DNA of 64,000 nucleotides from Sulfurospirillum sp036802865 (GTDB taxonomy: Bacteria; Campylobacterota; Campylobacteria; Campylobacterales; Sulfurospirillaceae). Positions 34,901 through 43,673 of the stretch are shown here, in pieces. The notes beneath the pieces were generated by a model. The model worked only from the letters and a program-made list of their open reading frames with translations. It did not search any database and was not told where the DNA came from. The stretch's first letter is position 1. Every line of letters starts with the position of its first letter. The position numbers and the translations under genes are program-made. The stretch covers positions 62,001 to 126,000 of the forward strand of contig NZ_DAIRVK010000004.1 of the NCBI RefSeq assembly GCF_036802865.1, written 5' to 3'.

Positions 34901-35862
34901 AACCTATCGTAAGCATCGAAAATTTACACAAACGTTTTTGCAAAGGCACTGTCTGTGTCGCTAATGAGATTGGTTTCTCCATCAATGAAGGTGAAATTTT
35001 TACCATTTTAGGCAGAAGTGGCAGTGGTAAAACGACTCTTTTACGGATGCTCTCAGGGCTTGAAAATCCCGACAGTGGAACCATTCGCATTGGCGATAAC
35101 GTTGTTTTTGATGCCAATACAAACCTTCCTCCCAATCAACGCCAAATTGCCATCGTTTTTCAAAATTATGCACTGCTACCGCACCTTAGTATCGCCCAAA
35201 ACATCGCTTTTGGAAGCAAAGCAAGTCAAGAAGAGGTTTTACAGGTAATGCAAAAAACCAAGATAGAAATGCTCTCTTCCAAGTACCCGCATGAGATAAG
35301 CGGTGGTCAGCAACAACGTGTTGCATTGGCACGTGCCATCTTGGATAAGCCTAAGATTTTACTGCTCGATGAACCACTGAGCAACATTGACACCGAACTA
35401 AGAGCCATTTTAAGGGCTGAGCTTAAGGAGATGATCAAACTCTTTGGTATCACAGCTCTTTTTATTACCCATGACAAAGAAGACGCGTTTTTTCTTTCCG
35501 ACCGCATTGCCATTATGGATGGGGGTGACATTTTGCAAATCGGCACACCTAAAGAGATTTACAACCATCCTAATTCTCTCTACTGTGCTAATTTCTTGGG
35601 CAAAATAAATGCGCTCCCAAAATGCCTGAGTATCGATGAAAAAGAGGTCTATTGTCGTTTGGATGCCGTGCGATTAACCCCTGATTTGAAGCATAAAGCC
35701 GTGATTAAAGAGATTGTTTTTTACGGGAGTTTTTATGAAATTGCGTTGGCGTTTGAAGATACAACATTGATGGCATATAGTTTTGATGACACACTCAATG
35801 TTGGTGACACGATAGGCTTTGAGATCGATGAGAGTAAACTTATAACGTTTGCGCTAGAATAA
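34897..35862 (+). CDS. ferric iron ABC transporter ATP-binding protein
   Basis: 321 residues. Walker A GRSGSGKTTLL, Q-loop VFQNYALLPHLS, signature SGGQQQRVALARA, Walker B ILLLDEPLSN, and the switch histidine in FITHDKEDAF. A ~100-residue C-terminal regulatory domain follows (LDAVRLTPDLKHKAVIKEIVFYGSF), TOBE-like. Overlaps the permease stop by ATGA. Powers iron uptake. Confidence 0.92.
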   Translation: MKPIVSIENLHKRFCKGTVCVANEIGFSINEGEIFTILGRSGSGKTTLLRMLSGLENPDSGTIRIGDNVVFDANTNLPPNQRQIAIVFQNYALLPHLSIAQNIAFGSKASQEEVLQVMQKTKIEMLSSKYPHEISGGQQQRVALARAILDKPKILLLDEPLSNIDTELRAILRAELKEMIKLFGITALFITHDKEDAFFLSDRIAIMDGGDILQIGTPKEIYNHPNSLYCANFLGKINALPKCLSIDEKEVYCRLDAVRLTPDLKHKAVIKEIVFYGSFYEIALAFEDTTLMAYSFDDTLNVGDTIGFEIDESKLITFALE

Positions 35863-35891
35863 TTTTATCTGTATTTCATAAAAGGATTTTT

Positions 35892-36470
35892 ATGGATAGA
35901 CGCCAATCGATTCTTACATTAGCTTTTCTTGGTGCGAGTGTGCCATGGGCTCTTTATGCCAGTGATGAAAAAGCATTGGTTATTGAGTCTGACAATGAAG
36001 CTTTAAAGTTTAAAGTAGGCAAAGATGCCTTTATGCTCAGACCAAAGAGCAAAATAGAACTTACCCACGATGGGATTTTTACCAAAACGCTTAAACTTGT
36101 TGGCGGAAGTGTTATGGGTGTTTTCGGTGGTGGTGAAAAAATAATAGAGACAAAGACATTTACTGCGGGTATAAGAGGTACAGGAATTTACCTACAAGAG
36201 TATGCTTCTGATGCGGTGTATAGTTGCTTGTGTTATGGTGTGGCGGATTATAAAAATCCACTCAACGGCGATACTCTTTTTTCACTGAGCTCAATTTATC
36301 ACGATAGACCCGTAGAAATTGTGAAAACACATCTGGGAAAGATCGAAGTTCAAAACTCAAATATCAACAATCACAATGACGATGAGTTGCGCTATTTAGA
36401 GCATCTTTGCCAACGAGAAGTTCCATTTGAGGAGTATTTAAAAGCAGAAAAAGCAAAACGACACTCCTAA
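35892..36470 (+). CDS. exported FecR-like domain protein
   Basis: 192 residues. N-terminus MDRRQSILTLAFLGASVPWALYAS looks like a signal peptide, with an RR pair that might be Tat. The body has a FecR-like beta pattern: FKVGKDAFMLRPKSKIELTHD, then LVGGSVMGVFGGGEKIIETKTFTAGIRGTGIYL. Cysteines occur in YSCLCYG and near the end. It lacks the membrane anchor of true FecR. It follows the iron transporter by 29 bases and is probably in the operon; a role in iron or redox sensing is only a guess. Confidence 0.6.
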   Translation: MDRRQSILTLAFLGASVPWALYASDEKALVIESDNEALKFKVGKDAFMLRPKSKIELTHDGIFTKTLKLVGGSVMGVFGGGEKIIETKTFTAGIRGTGIYLQEYASDAVYSCLCYGVADYKNPLNGDTLFSLSSIYHDRPVEIVKTHLGKIEVQNSNINNHNDDELRYLEHLCQREVPFEEYLKAEKAKRHS

Positions 36471-37648
36471 AACAAGACACTAAATGTAGAGCCTTCTTTT
36501 TCGATGGAGGTAATTTCAAGTTTAAATCCATTGGTTTTACAGATAGTGTTTACGATGTCTAAACCAATGCCAAAGCCACCTTTGTCAGCGTTGGCTCGTT
36601 TATAGCGTTTCGTAATGTCGCCTAGTTTTGAGCTTTGTATTCCTATACCTGTGTCTTTAACACACAATTTCTCAAAATCCAGTCTAACTTCAATGCTTCC
36701 TTCAAAATGATTGTACTTAATCGCGTTAGAGAGTAAATTGTCTATGAGTTTTGTAAGACTCTCTTCGTTGATATGTAAAAATTTTTCTTCTAGGTGTAGG
36801 ATTAAGTCAATGTGCTTACTTGCCATCAAATCTGCACAGTATTCGAGGCGTTCAACGATGAGTTTTTTCACATCGACATCGCTTTTTCCTTCGTTTTGTT
36901 TATCGTGTAGAAGCATGTAACTCAGGTTACTATACAACGTTGCGATGCGTTTGGCACTCAGTTCGATGCGTTTTCGTTTTTTCTCGTCCACATCTTTAAG
37001 CGTACTAATGCTCATCAAAATCGCTGTAATAGGCGTGTTGAGCTCATGTGTGGAGTCTTTGATGAAAGTGTCGAGTGTTTCGATCTCTGCTTTAATGGGT
37101 TTTAAAAAGAGTTTGGCAAGCACATAACCCAAAATCGTAGCAAACGCAAGACTTAGCACTAAATAAAGCAGTATTTGCAAGCGCAGCGTTTGGATCATAC
37201 TCGCGCTGTGAGTATGTTTGAGAACAATGGTCTGAATGCCAAGATGTTTTTGGCTGCTTTCATCGAGCGCGTAAAAGCTGTTGCCTTCAAGGTAAAATGT
37301 TTTAGAAAAATCCACAGACTCAGGAAAACTGACGTGTAAAGGTTTATTATGTTCATCAAACAGTCCTAGTTGGTACTCTTTTTCCAAGCCAAAGCACGTC
37401 TCGGTAGGCTTTTCAGCAAGGCATTTGTGAAGTGTGTCATCTTCCATCATATGTGCGGTGACGATTTTGTGCGCGATGCTTGAAGCGGTAGAGCGCATTT
37501 TAAGGGCATAGTTTTCATGCAAATTTTTGATCTCAATGGTATAAAACATCCATGCGAGTAGGCAGATGAATGTATAAATAGAGCCAAGATAGATGAGTAA
37601 AAACCTCAAAAGCGAGCGTTTTTCATAAGCACTTAAAACGATAACCAA
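36467..37648 (-). CDS. sensor histidine kinase
   Basis: About 393 residues. TM1 near 15-37 and TM2 near 155-180 flank a ~110-residue periplasmic sensor with two cysteines (HKCLAEKPTETCFG). Phosphoacceptor His in DSTHELNTPI, N box NLLSNAIKYN, G1 DTGIGI, G2 GGFGIGLDIV. The start is uncertain: a TTG at 37648 sits directly after GGAG inside the response-regulator gene. No nearer well-placed start is seen. The 26-base overlap shows coupling to the regulator. The signal is unknown. Confidence 0.85.
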   Translation of the reverse strand: MVIVLSAYEKRSLLRFLLIYLGSIYTFICLLAWMFYTIEIKNLHENYALKMRSTASSIAHKIVTAHMMEDDTLHKCLAEKPTETCFGLEKEYQLGLFDEHNKPLHVSFPESVDFSKTFYLEGNSFYALDESSQKHLGIQTIVLKHTHSASMIQTLRLQILLYLVLSLAFATILGYVLAKLFLKPIKAEIETLDTFIKDSTHELNTPITAILMSISTLKDVDEKKRKRIELSAKRIATLYSNLSYMLLHDKQNEGKSDVDVKKLIVERLEYCADLMASKHIDLILHLEEKFLHINEESLTKLIDNLLSNAIKYNHFEGSIEVRLDFEKLCVKDTGIGIQSSKLGDITKRYKRANADKGGFGIGLDIVNTICKTNGFKLEITSIEKEGSTFSVLF

Positions 37649-38285
37649 CTCCTTTGATGTTCTCTATAAGGCTCTCAAGCCCATAGCTACGCAGGTTTTT
37701 AATGTAGGTTCGAAGCGTCGAGTGTGTTGGCACTTCACCAAAGCGCCACACCTCTTCGATGATCTCTTCAAAACTCAGAAGACGATTTTGGTGTGCTAAA
37801 AAATACTCCAAAAGCTGAGCCTCTTTTTTACGAAGTTTATACGACGTTTCAGGCGTGAATATCTGATAGTTTTGCGGATCGTAATGAATAGTTGAAGAGA
37901 GTTTTAAGAGCGCATTTTCTTCGATGTGGTGCAACTTTTTCGTGCGCTCGATGCGCACCAAAAGCTCTTCAAGTTCAAACGGTTTTTTGAGGTAATCCTC
38001 CGCTCCCAAAGCAAACCCTTTTTTCACATCGCTGATTTGATCCAGTGACGTGATGAAAATGACAGGCGTGGCGATGTTCGCCTCTTTGAGTGTTTTTAAA
38101 AGCTCAAAACCGCTCAGGCTTGGGACGTTGATGTCCAAAACCAAGATGTCAAACTTGTCCTCAAAAATGGCATCAAGCGCTTCTTTACCATCATAAAAGA
38201 GTTTAACATGCAAGCCATGCTCGACTAAAAACTCTTCAATAATTTCGCTAAGAATGGGGTCATCTTCTAGGAGTAATAGTTTCAT
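37623..38285 (-). CDS. OmpR/PhoB-type response regulator
   Basis: About 220 residues. Receiver domain with acidic pair in LLLLEDDPILSE, phosphoacceptor Asp in FDILVLDINVPSLSG and conserved Lys in EDYLKKPFEL. The winged-helix DNA-binding domain includes LRKKEAQLLEYFLAH and THSTLRTYIKNLRSYG. Met at 38285 (MKLLLLEDD) is preferred to the one five codons upstream on family grounds; neither has a clear ribosome site. Partner of the following kinase. Targets unknown, with the iron operon and the omptin gene as neighbours. Confidence 0.88.
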   Translation of the reverse strand: MKLLLLEDDPILSEIIEEFLVEHGLHVKLFYDGKEALDAIFEDKFDILVLDINVPSLSGFELLKTLKEANIATPVIFITSLDQISDVKKGFALGAEDYLKKPFELEELLVRIERTKKLHHIEENALLKLSSTIHYDPQNYQIFTPETSYKLRKKEAQLLEYFLAHQNRLLSFEEIIEEVWRFGEVPTHSTLRTYIKNLRSYGLESLIENIKGVGYRFKCL

Positions 38286-38398
38286 GAAAGCATTATACAT
38301 GAAATTGAGCAGAGGCTTATAGTATTGTTTTATTTATACATGTAAAAATTTGGTTGAAAAATTAGCCCTATTTCTTCACATTTGTATCATAGTGTATG

Positions 38399-39337
38399 CT
38401 AAAAAGTGTAACGATAGGCTAAAGAGATTTGGCTATTTTTGCTCTTAAGTGCAGCCGAATTTTCCCAATAATAGGCCTTTCCCACATCTGTGAAGACTCT
38501 ATCTCTATCACCTTTTTCAAAATCATAGCGGGTTAAAGCATAGGAGACAATAATGTTTTGATGTGTACTGAGCTGATAGGTCGTTCCAAAATGGAGGGAA
38601 ACCATGGATGTATCATTAAAATGACTGTTTTCGACAAAAGGGCGTTTATGATGTATATCTGTATATGAAACGTTCATAAATGGGCTGTATTGTAGGCTAG
38701 AATCGAAGATAAAATCGTCGTATTGATACGATGTTCCCATACCAATATAAGGTCCTTTGTACTCTTGCTCAAATGTGATCAGTAATCCTCCGTATCCTAT
38801 CTTATCAAACTCGAAATAGTACCCATCATAAATTCCGAAACCATTATAGCTTTGAAATTTGGCCTTTTCATCTTTATACCCAAGGCTAACCCATAGGGGG
38901 AGATCTTCAAAAAGATTCAAAGAATACTTCAATCCAATATCCAAAAGCGAAACATTGGTGTTTTTAGTCTCTTCGTGGTGTGACCACATTGATAGTATCG
39001 TAGGGTCATCCTCTAACCAATCGTAATCATCCATTAAACTATTATTGTTTGAAATATTTTTTTTATACTCAATGTAAGTTTCTAAAGTATTATTTATCTT
39101 ATAGCGTGTTTCTACACCTAATAGCTTGACATTTTTTGCTTTCCATACAAGTTCACTAACTTTTCTATTTACATCCATATCATAAAGATATTCGTTGGTG
39201 GTTGAATTAAACATAGATAATGAAACACCAAGCGTTAAGCCCTGAAAATCGTACTCTTCTTTTTGGAGAACATTTTCCGTTGCAAGCAAAGAACTTGCAG
39301 TTAGTATAAAAGTTAAAAGTAAATTTTTACAGTTCAT
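38399..39337 (-). CDS. omptin family outer-membrane protease
   Basis: 312 residues, beta-barrel ending in Phe (YRYTF). Signal peptide cleaved near SLLATE. Omptin features in order: NRKVSELVWKAKN, LMDDYDWLEDD with the Asp 104 and Asp 106 pair equivalent to OmpT Asp 83 and 85, EYKGPYIGMGTSYQYDDF, and the Asp 227 / His 229 pair in SYTDIHHKR equivalent to OmpT Asp 210 and His 212. All four catalytic residues are kept, so it should cleave peptides outside the cell. It lies 100 bases from the response regulator gene, on the same strand. Confidence 0.85.
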   Translation of the reverse strand: MNCKNLLLTFILTASSLLATENVLQKEEYDFQGLTLGVSLSMFNSTTNEYLYDMDVNRKVSELVWKAKNVKLLGVETRYKINNTLETYIEYKKNISNNNSLMDDYDWLEDDPTILSMWSHHEETKNTNVSLLDIGLKYSLNLFEDLPLWVSLGYKDEKAKFQSYNGFGIYDGYYFEFDKIGYGGLLITFEQEYKGPYIGMGTSYQYDDFIFDSSLQYSPFMNVSYTDIHHKRPFVENSHFNDTSMVSLHFGTTYQLSTHQNIIVSYALTRYDFEKGDRDRVFTDVGKAYYWENSAALKSKNSQISLAYRYTF

Positions 39338-39442
39338 AGACTTAACTCCTTGTTCCTAAAAGTATAACAATTTATTTTTAAAGTAATAAATATTCAAATT
39401 TTGCATCTCAAAAATTATACATTATTAAAAAGGTAGATATAA

Positions 39443-39471
39443 TTGACATTAATAGGTGTTTGTGGTATTAT
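39443..39471 (+). promoter_or_regulatory. near-consensus sigma-70 promoter of a short peptide gene
   Basis: TTGACA (39443-39448), exactly 17 bases, TATTAT (39466-39471). It points at the 22-codon frame that begins 30 bases later. Confidence 0.7.
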
Positions 39472-39501
39472 TGTGACAATTTTACAACAAGGAGTTTTAC
39501 C

Positions 39502-39570
39502 ATGACATTTAACTATGCTTTTTTTCATGGTAGAATAAAGCTTGTTTTATGCCTCATGCGTTGCTGCTAA
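39502..39570 (+). CDS. 22-residue leader peptide ending Met-Arg-Cys-Cys
   Basis: ATG 39502 follows AAGGAG at a seven-base distance and a near-consensus promoter. The peptide starts MTFNYAFFHGR and ends CLMRCC before TAA. An 8-bp inverted repeat, TACCATGA (39498-39505) with TCATGGTA (39525-39532), folds the start codon into a stem. Ending in consecutive Cys codons is typical of cysteine-responsive leader peptides in other bacteria. The next gene is the GGDEF-EAL protein 88 bases on; no terminator is seen between them. The remaining bases of the 39338-39658 gap show nothing clear. Confidence 0.5.
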   Translation: MTFNYAFFHGRIKLVLCLMRCC

Positions 39571-39658
39571 TATACTAAAATATTTCCAAAACCTTCAAAA
39601 AAATTTCATTTTGATCTAAAATTTACGATCAAATCACACAGAATAAGAGATACGAATA

Positions 39659-40903
39659 ATGAAAAAAGAAATAAAATACGAATTAAAATACGGGCGCATT
39701 AGCCCTATAACCGAACTTCCCGATAGACAACGTTTTCTCAATACATTGGAGCATTCCAATGCCAACAAACTAGCCCTTTTAAATATTAATGGCTTTTGGA
39801 ATTTCAACCATGTATTTGGCTACAGTGTTGGTGATGAGATCTTAAAAATCATCTCTGGACGCTTACAAAAACGCTTCCCAAACTCCGTTGTTTTTCACTT
39901 AGGTGGCGATAACTTTGCGGTACTTGCAGGTAAAGAAGTGGGCAAAGAAGCCTTTTTACAAGCCATAAATGCGTGTATGTGGTATTTTGGGTATTCTCCT
40001 ATTGAGATTGAAGAAGAGAAAATTTACGTTGCGATTCGCGTGGGCGTTGCCATCGACTATGTTGATCTTTTTCTCAATGCCGAATTTGCCATCAAACAAG
40101 CCAAGCGCATCGGCAAGGACATCGTGGTCTATGATTCATCCAGTGTCACACTGTGCCGACCAACCCATACGAGTGCTAGAGCAGACTTGGAGTGGCAAAA
40201 AGCGATTCGCCAAGCATTGCTCAAAGATCGCTTTGAGGTGTACGCGCAAAGCATTCAAGGTGGTAAAGTCAAAAAGTTTGAGTGCTTGGTGCGTATGAAA
40301 AGCACTAACGGTGGGGTCATCTCTCCGTATCAGTTTTTGGCACATGCCAAAAAGGCGCATCTGTACACGAGCATCACCAAAGTGGTCGTTCAAAAATCAT
40401 TTGAGTTTTTTGCCGACAAAGAGGCAGAGTTTTCCATCAACCTGACACTGAGCGACATACTCGATCAAGAGACGACCAATTTTATCATCGAAAAAATGAA
40501 CGCTCACCGAGTCGCCAATCGTTTGACGATAGAGCTTGTGGAGAGTGAAAACATCGAAAATCACCCTGAGGTTTTTGCATTTCTCTCGATACTCAAAAAA
40601 CACGGTGTGAAAATCGCCATCGATGACTTTGGTACAGGCTATTCGAACTTTGAGTATGTGGTCAAGCTTCAAGCCGATTACATCAAGATCGACGGTTCGC
40701 TCATTCGCAACATCAACAAAAACGCCACACACCGAGCTGTGGTCGAAGCTATCGTCACCTTTGCGAAAAAAGTGGGGATGCAAACGGTCGCGGAGTTTGT
40801 CTCAGACTACGACATTTACGAAGCGTGCCAAGAGCAGAAAATCGACTACTTTCAAGGCTATCTCTGGAGCGAGCCTCAGCCGTTGCATAAGCTGAATTTG
40901 TGA
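39659..40903 (+). CDS. GGDEF-EAL protein with degenerate cyclase motif
   Basis: 414 residues, cytoplasmic, no membrane segment. The GGDEF half (about 15-165) has HLGGDNFAVLAG in place of GG(D/E)EF, so cyclase activity is unlikely. The EAL half reads FECLVRM at the signature but keeps ELVESENI, IDDFGTGYSNFEYV, ADYIKIDG, VAEFV and DYFQGY, which hold the metal and catalytic positions. It is therefore probably a c-di-GMP phosphodiesterase or receptor. Followed by a strong terminator. Confidence 0.85.
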   Translation: MKKEIKYELKYGRISPITELPDRQRFLNTLEHSNANKLALLNINGFWNFNHVFGYSVGDEILKIISGRLQKRFPNSVVFHLGGDNFAVLAGKEVGKEAFLQAINACMWYFGYSPIEIEEEKIYVAIRVGVAIDYVDLFLNAEFAIKQAKRIGKDIVVYDSSSVTLCRPTHTSARADLEWQKAIRQALLKDRFEVYAQSIQGGKVKKFECLVRMKSTNGGVISPYQFLAHAKKAHLYTSITKVVVQKSFEFFADKEAEFSINLTLSDILDQETTNFIIEKMNAHRVANRLTIELVESENIENHPEVFAFLSILKKHGVKIAIDDFGTGYSNFEYVVKLQADYIKIDGSLIRNINKNATHRAVVEAIVTFAKKVGMQTVAEFVSDYDIYEACQEQKIDYFQGYLWSEPQPLHKLNL

Positions 40904-40907
40904 GAGG

Positions 40908-40933
40908 AAAGTGGCTAGAGATAGCCACTTTTT
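40908..40933 (+). terminator. rho-independent terminator
   Basis: 10-bp stem AAAGTGGCTA (40908-40917) with TAGCCACTTT (40922-40931), GAGA loop, followed by TTG and TTTTT. Confidence 0.85.
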
Positions 40934-40954
40934 GTTTTTATATGCCTTGATTTC

Positions 40955-41974
40955 TTAATCATCAAAATCTTTTGAAAGCATCATTGATGCAACTGAGGCC
41001 TCTACTAAACTACCATTGTCTGATATTGTTCTAGCCATTCTATATCCAACATCACGATACTTTTCTAAACTTTTACTTAGCTGTGTAACGCTTTGTGTAT
41101 TAATAACCATTCGAATAGCAGTACCTTTAAAATTAGTAGGAATATCTTTTTTTGACCCTTTTTGTAATAATAAACCACTTTCTCCACTACAAATAAAAAA
41201 GCTACCTCCATTTCTACATATTCTGTTAGTCATATATAATCCAAAACCAGAGTTTTGCCAAATATTTTTTTTATTCTTTGTAACGCCTTTATACATTTTC
41301 CCTGATATGCTAGGCATAAGAGCTAATTGTAAAGCCTCTCTATCATTATTAATATTTAAATAGGGGTTTTTTGATAAAGAATTTTTAACTCCTATGCCAG
41401 AGTCTAACACTACAATTTCAACTTTATGTTTTGTAGGCCAATACTGAGCACAATATTCTAGTATTTTTGAGTCAGAGTGCTCAACTACATTTCTCATAAT
41501 TTCACGAAATGAAAATGTAAGGGTATCAACCAAGTTAGATTCTTCTTGCCTAGTTAGCATTTTTGCAAAAGAGTTAGAACGGTTTTCTATAGTTTGCCCT
41601 ACATGTTCGTAAGTATCAATTGCTTCTTGCCTAAGGTCTTCAACATTTAAAATGGTGAGAGGAAGATATGTAGTACTTCCATTAGCTTCACCAGGAGCAT
41701 TTCCATGTTTCAATCCAAAAGCTCTGAAAAATCCCATATGCGCGGCATAATCATGATTTTCATGATTCATAGCTTCAAAACTAGTCTCATGTCTTGAATC
41801 TCGAAAACGTTTAATTTCTGTTGCAACATAAGCCATAGAAAAAGGTTCAATATTTTTTAAATTAACAAAATTAAATATAAATTTTTCTACAATTGGTTGA
41901 CTCCATAAACCATTGCAAAATTCTATTGCATGTAGTAAATCTAAGTTACTAGGAAGTCTTATTTCAATTTCCAT
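40955..41974 (-). CDS. orphan STAS-like / GHKL ATPase protein
   Basis: 339 residues from ATG 41974, with AAGGA six bases upstream. The first ~90 residues look STAS-like (MEIEIRLPSNLDLLHAIEFC...FNFVNLKNIEPFSMAYV). The GHKL ATP-binding fold follows: FREIMRNVVEHS (N box), VLDSGIGV (G1), NSGFGLYMTNRI (G2). There is no phosphoacceptor or membrane segment. Such proteins are often paired with a DUF4325 partner, which is absent here. More AT-rich than the neighbours. Function unknown; anti-sigma-like or defence-related roles are possible. Confidence 0.7.
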   Translation of the reverse strand: MEIEIRLPSNLDLLHAIEFCNGLWSQPIVEKFIFNFVNLKNIEPFSMAYVATEIKRFRDSRHETSFEAMNHENHDYAAHMGFFRAFGLKHGNAPGEANGSTTYLPLTILNVEDLRQEAIDTYEHVGQTIENRSNSFAKMLTRQEESNLVDTLTFSFREIMRNVVEHSDSKILEYCAQYWPTKHKVEIVVLDSGIGVKNSLSKNPYLNINNDREALQLALMPSISGKMYKGVTKNKKNIWQNSGFGLYMTNRICRNGGSFFICSGESGLLLQKGSKKDIPTNFKGTAIRMVINTQSVTQLSKSLEKYRDVGYRMARTISDNGSLVEASVASMMLSKDFDD

Positions 41975-42102
41975 ATTCATTCCTTGTCTATATATATAAA
42001 ACTTGATTTATTATAACAAAAATTATCACAGCTCTTTTTCACTCCACAAATATTCCACACACGCCCTCTATACTTTCCCTATAACTTTACAAGGAGTGCG
42101 TG

Positions 42103-42489
42103 ATGAAGAAGATTTTAGGTGTGTTTTTAGCGGTGGCGTTGAGCCTTAGTGCTGTTTTCGCGGCAGATGCTTTGTCTAAAAAAGGAATGGCTGGTCCATT
42201 AGAAGTGGAGTATAGCAGTGAAAAGCCACTCTCTCAGGGCATGAACATGATCAACATCAAAGTCAAAGAGAATGGCAAAGAGATCAAAGATGCGAAAGTA
42301 AGCGTAACGGCTGCGATGCCAGCAATGCCAGGCATGCCAGCAATGGAGCAAATTTCCGATGCAATGTTCGTCAATGGTGCGTATATGGCGCATGTTGTGC
42401 TTTCAATGAACGGTACATGGCAGCTTAACATCGTCATCGAAACAGTTGATGGTAAAAAACAACGCTTAAAATCAAGCGTAAACCTCTAA
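42103..42489 (+). CDS. periplasmic Met-rich YtkA/FixH-like protein
   Basis: 128 residues from ATG 42103 with AAGGAG six bases upstream (the GTG one codon earlier is less likely). Signal peptide cleaved near AVFAAD. A single immunoglobulin-like YtkA domain carries a methionine-rich loop, AAMPAMPGMPAMEQ, and further Met residues that could bind Cu(I) or Ag(I). First gene of the efflux operon, with a one-base overlap to the outer-membrane factor, so a metal chaperone role is likely. Confidence 0.75.
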   Translation: MKKILGVFLAVALSLSAVFAADALSKKGMAGPLEVEYSSEKPLSQGMNMINIKVKENGKEIKDAKVSVTAAMPAMPGMPAMEQISDAMFVNGAYMAHVVLSMNGTWQLNIVIETVDGKKQRLKSSVNL

Positions 42490-43673
42490 TGAAACGCGTC
42501 ATTTTAATGCTCGTAGCCCTCACGGGCTACGCTTTGGCGCAAAGCGAGTTGACCTCTTTAGCCTACAGTCATAATTATGAGTTAAAAGCGTTAGAGGCAG
42601 AGGTGAGCGCACTTGAAAAAGAGGTTGATATAAGCAAGATTTGGGAAAACCCTATGCTCTCTCTTGGGGTCAACGACATCTTTTTAAATGAGCCTCTCAC
42701 ACGAAATAAAGAAGCCCAAAATGAGGCGATTTCGCTTTCTCAGAAGATTCCAACGGGTGGAAAGCTCGACATCAAAGAGTCGATTGCCTTGCAAGATTTG
42801 GCGATTAAAAAGCTGGAGCTGAGAGCCAAAAAACTCGAAATGCAACGTGAAATTGGCGTGTTGGAGCAAAGTTACATCCGCATCAACCAAGACCTTTCTT
42901 TAGTCACAAAGTATGAAAAAGTGTTGGAAGACCTGAAAAATGCTCACCTCTCGTATAACACCACGAGCGCGCACTATGTCGATACATTGAACAATACAAT
43001 TTTACAAAAAAATCTTGCCATTGAGAAAAAGACACTGCTTCGCGATAAAGCTTCCATAGAGCGAAAGCTAGAGAGCATCATCGTTACGCAAATGCCTGAG
43101 ATGAGAGCACATGAGGGCTTGTTACCTTATAAACTGAGCGACGAAGAGAAGCTTTTGGAAAAATCACCCAAGCTTCAAGTTCAAAATATGCAAAGTGCCA
43201 AAGAGCTGTTGAACTTGCGTTATGAAAAAGCGAACAAAACACCCGATGTAACGGTAAGTTTGGGTTACAACCGAAGGCAAGGCAGAGATGACTACGCCTT
43301 TATAGGTGTTTCCGTACCGCTTCCGATTTACGGCAAAGAGAATGCCTCCATCCAAAAAGCCACACTCACCCATGCCGCGTCCGAACAGAGTGTGCAGTCG
43401 GTGCATAAAAGTTTGCTGTTTGAGCTAAGAGATGAACTTCTTAACAAAGAGCTTCAGTACGACAAAATCTCGCTTGCCAAAGAAGTTTTGCATGAGAATG
43501 AGAAGATGTACCAAGTGCTTCAAAGCACGGCTCTTAGCCAAAATGAAGCACTGTTAAGCCTTCTCAATGTACTCAGTCAAATCATTGAAGCACAAAAACA
43601 GATCAACGCTAACACGTTCGCGTATAACGAGTCTATCATCAAAATCTACACCCTTTTAGGAGTCGAGCTATGA
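42489..43673 (+). CDS. TolC-family outer-membrane efflux factor
   Basis: 394 residues. Signal peptide (MKRVILMLVALTGYALAQ) and two long coiled-coil regions (EVSALEKEVDISKIWENPMLSLGVN; ALQDLAIKKLELRAKKLEMQREI). The repeat sequence VSLGYNRRQGRDDYAFIGVSVPLPIYGKE is the OEP family pattern. Shorter than E. coli CusC. Forms the outer channel of the RND pump encoded downstream. Starts by TAATG overlap. Confidence 0.85.
   Translation: MKRVILMLVALTGYALAQSELTSLAYSHNYELKALEAEVSALEKEVDISKIWENPMLSLGVNDIFLNEPLTRNKEAQNEAISLSQKIPTGGKLDIKESIALQDLAIKKLELRAKKLEMQREIGVLEQSYIRINQDLSLVTKYEKVLEDLKNAHLSYNTTSAHYVDTLNNTILQKNLAIEKKTLLRDKASIERKLESIIVTQMPEMRAHEGLLPYKLSDEEKLLEKSPKLQVQNMQSAKELLNLRYEKANKTPDVTVSLGYNRRQGRDDYAFIGVSVPLPIYGKENASIQKATLTHAASEQSVQSVHKSLLFELRDELLNKELQYDKISLAKEVLHENEKMYQVLQSTALSQNEALLSLLNVLSQIIEAQKQINANTFAYNESIIKIYTLLGVEL

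Noticed and set aside
42199..42437. Minus-strand His/Met-rich frames opposite the YtkA gene
   Set aside because: They are shadows of the Met-rich repeat in the plus-strand gene and have no start signals.
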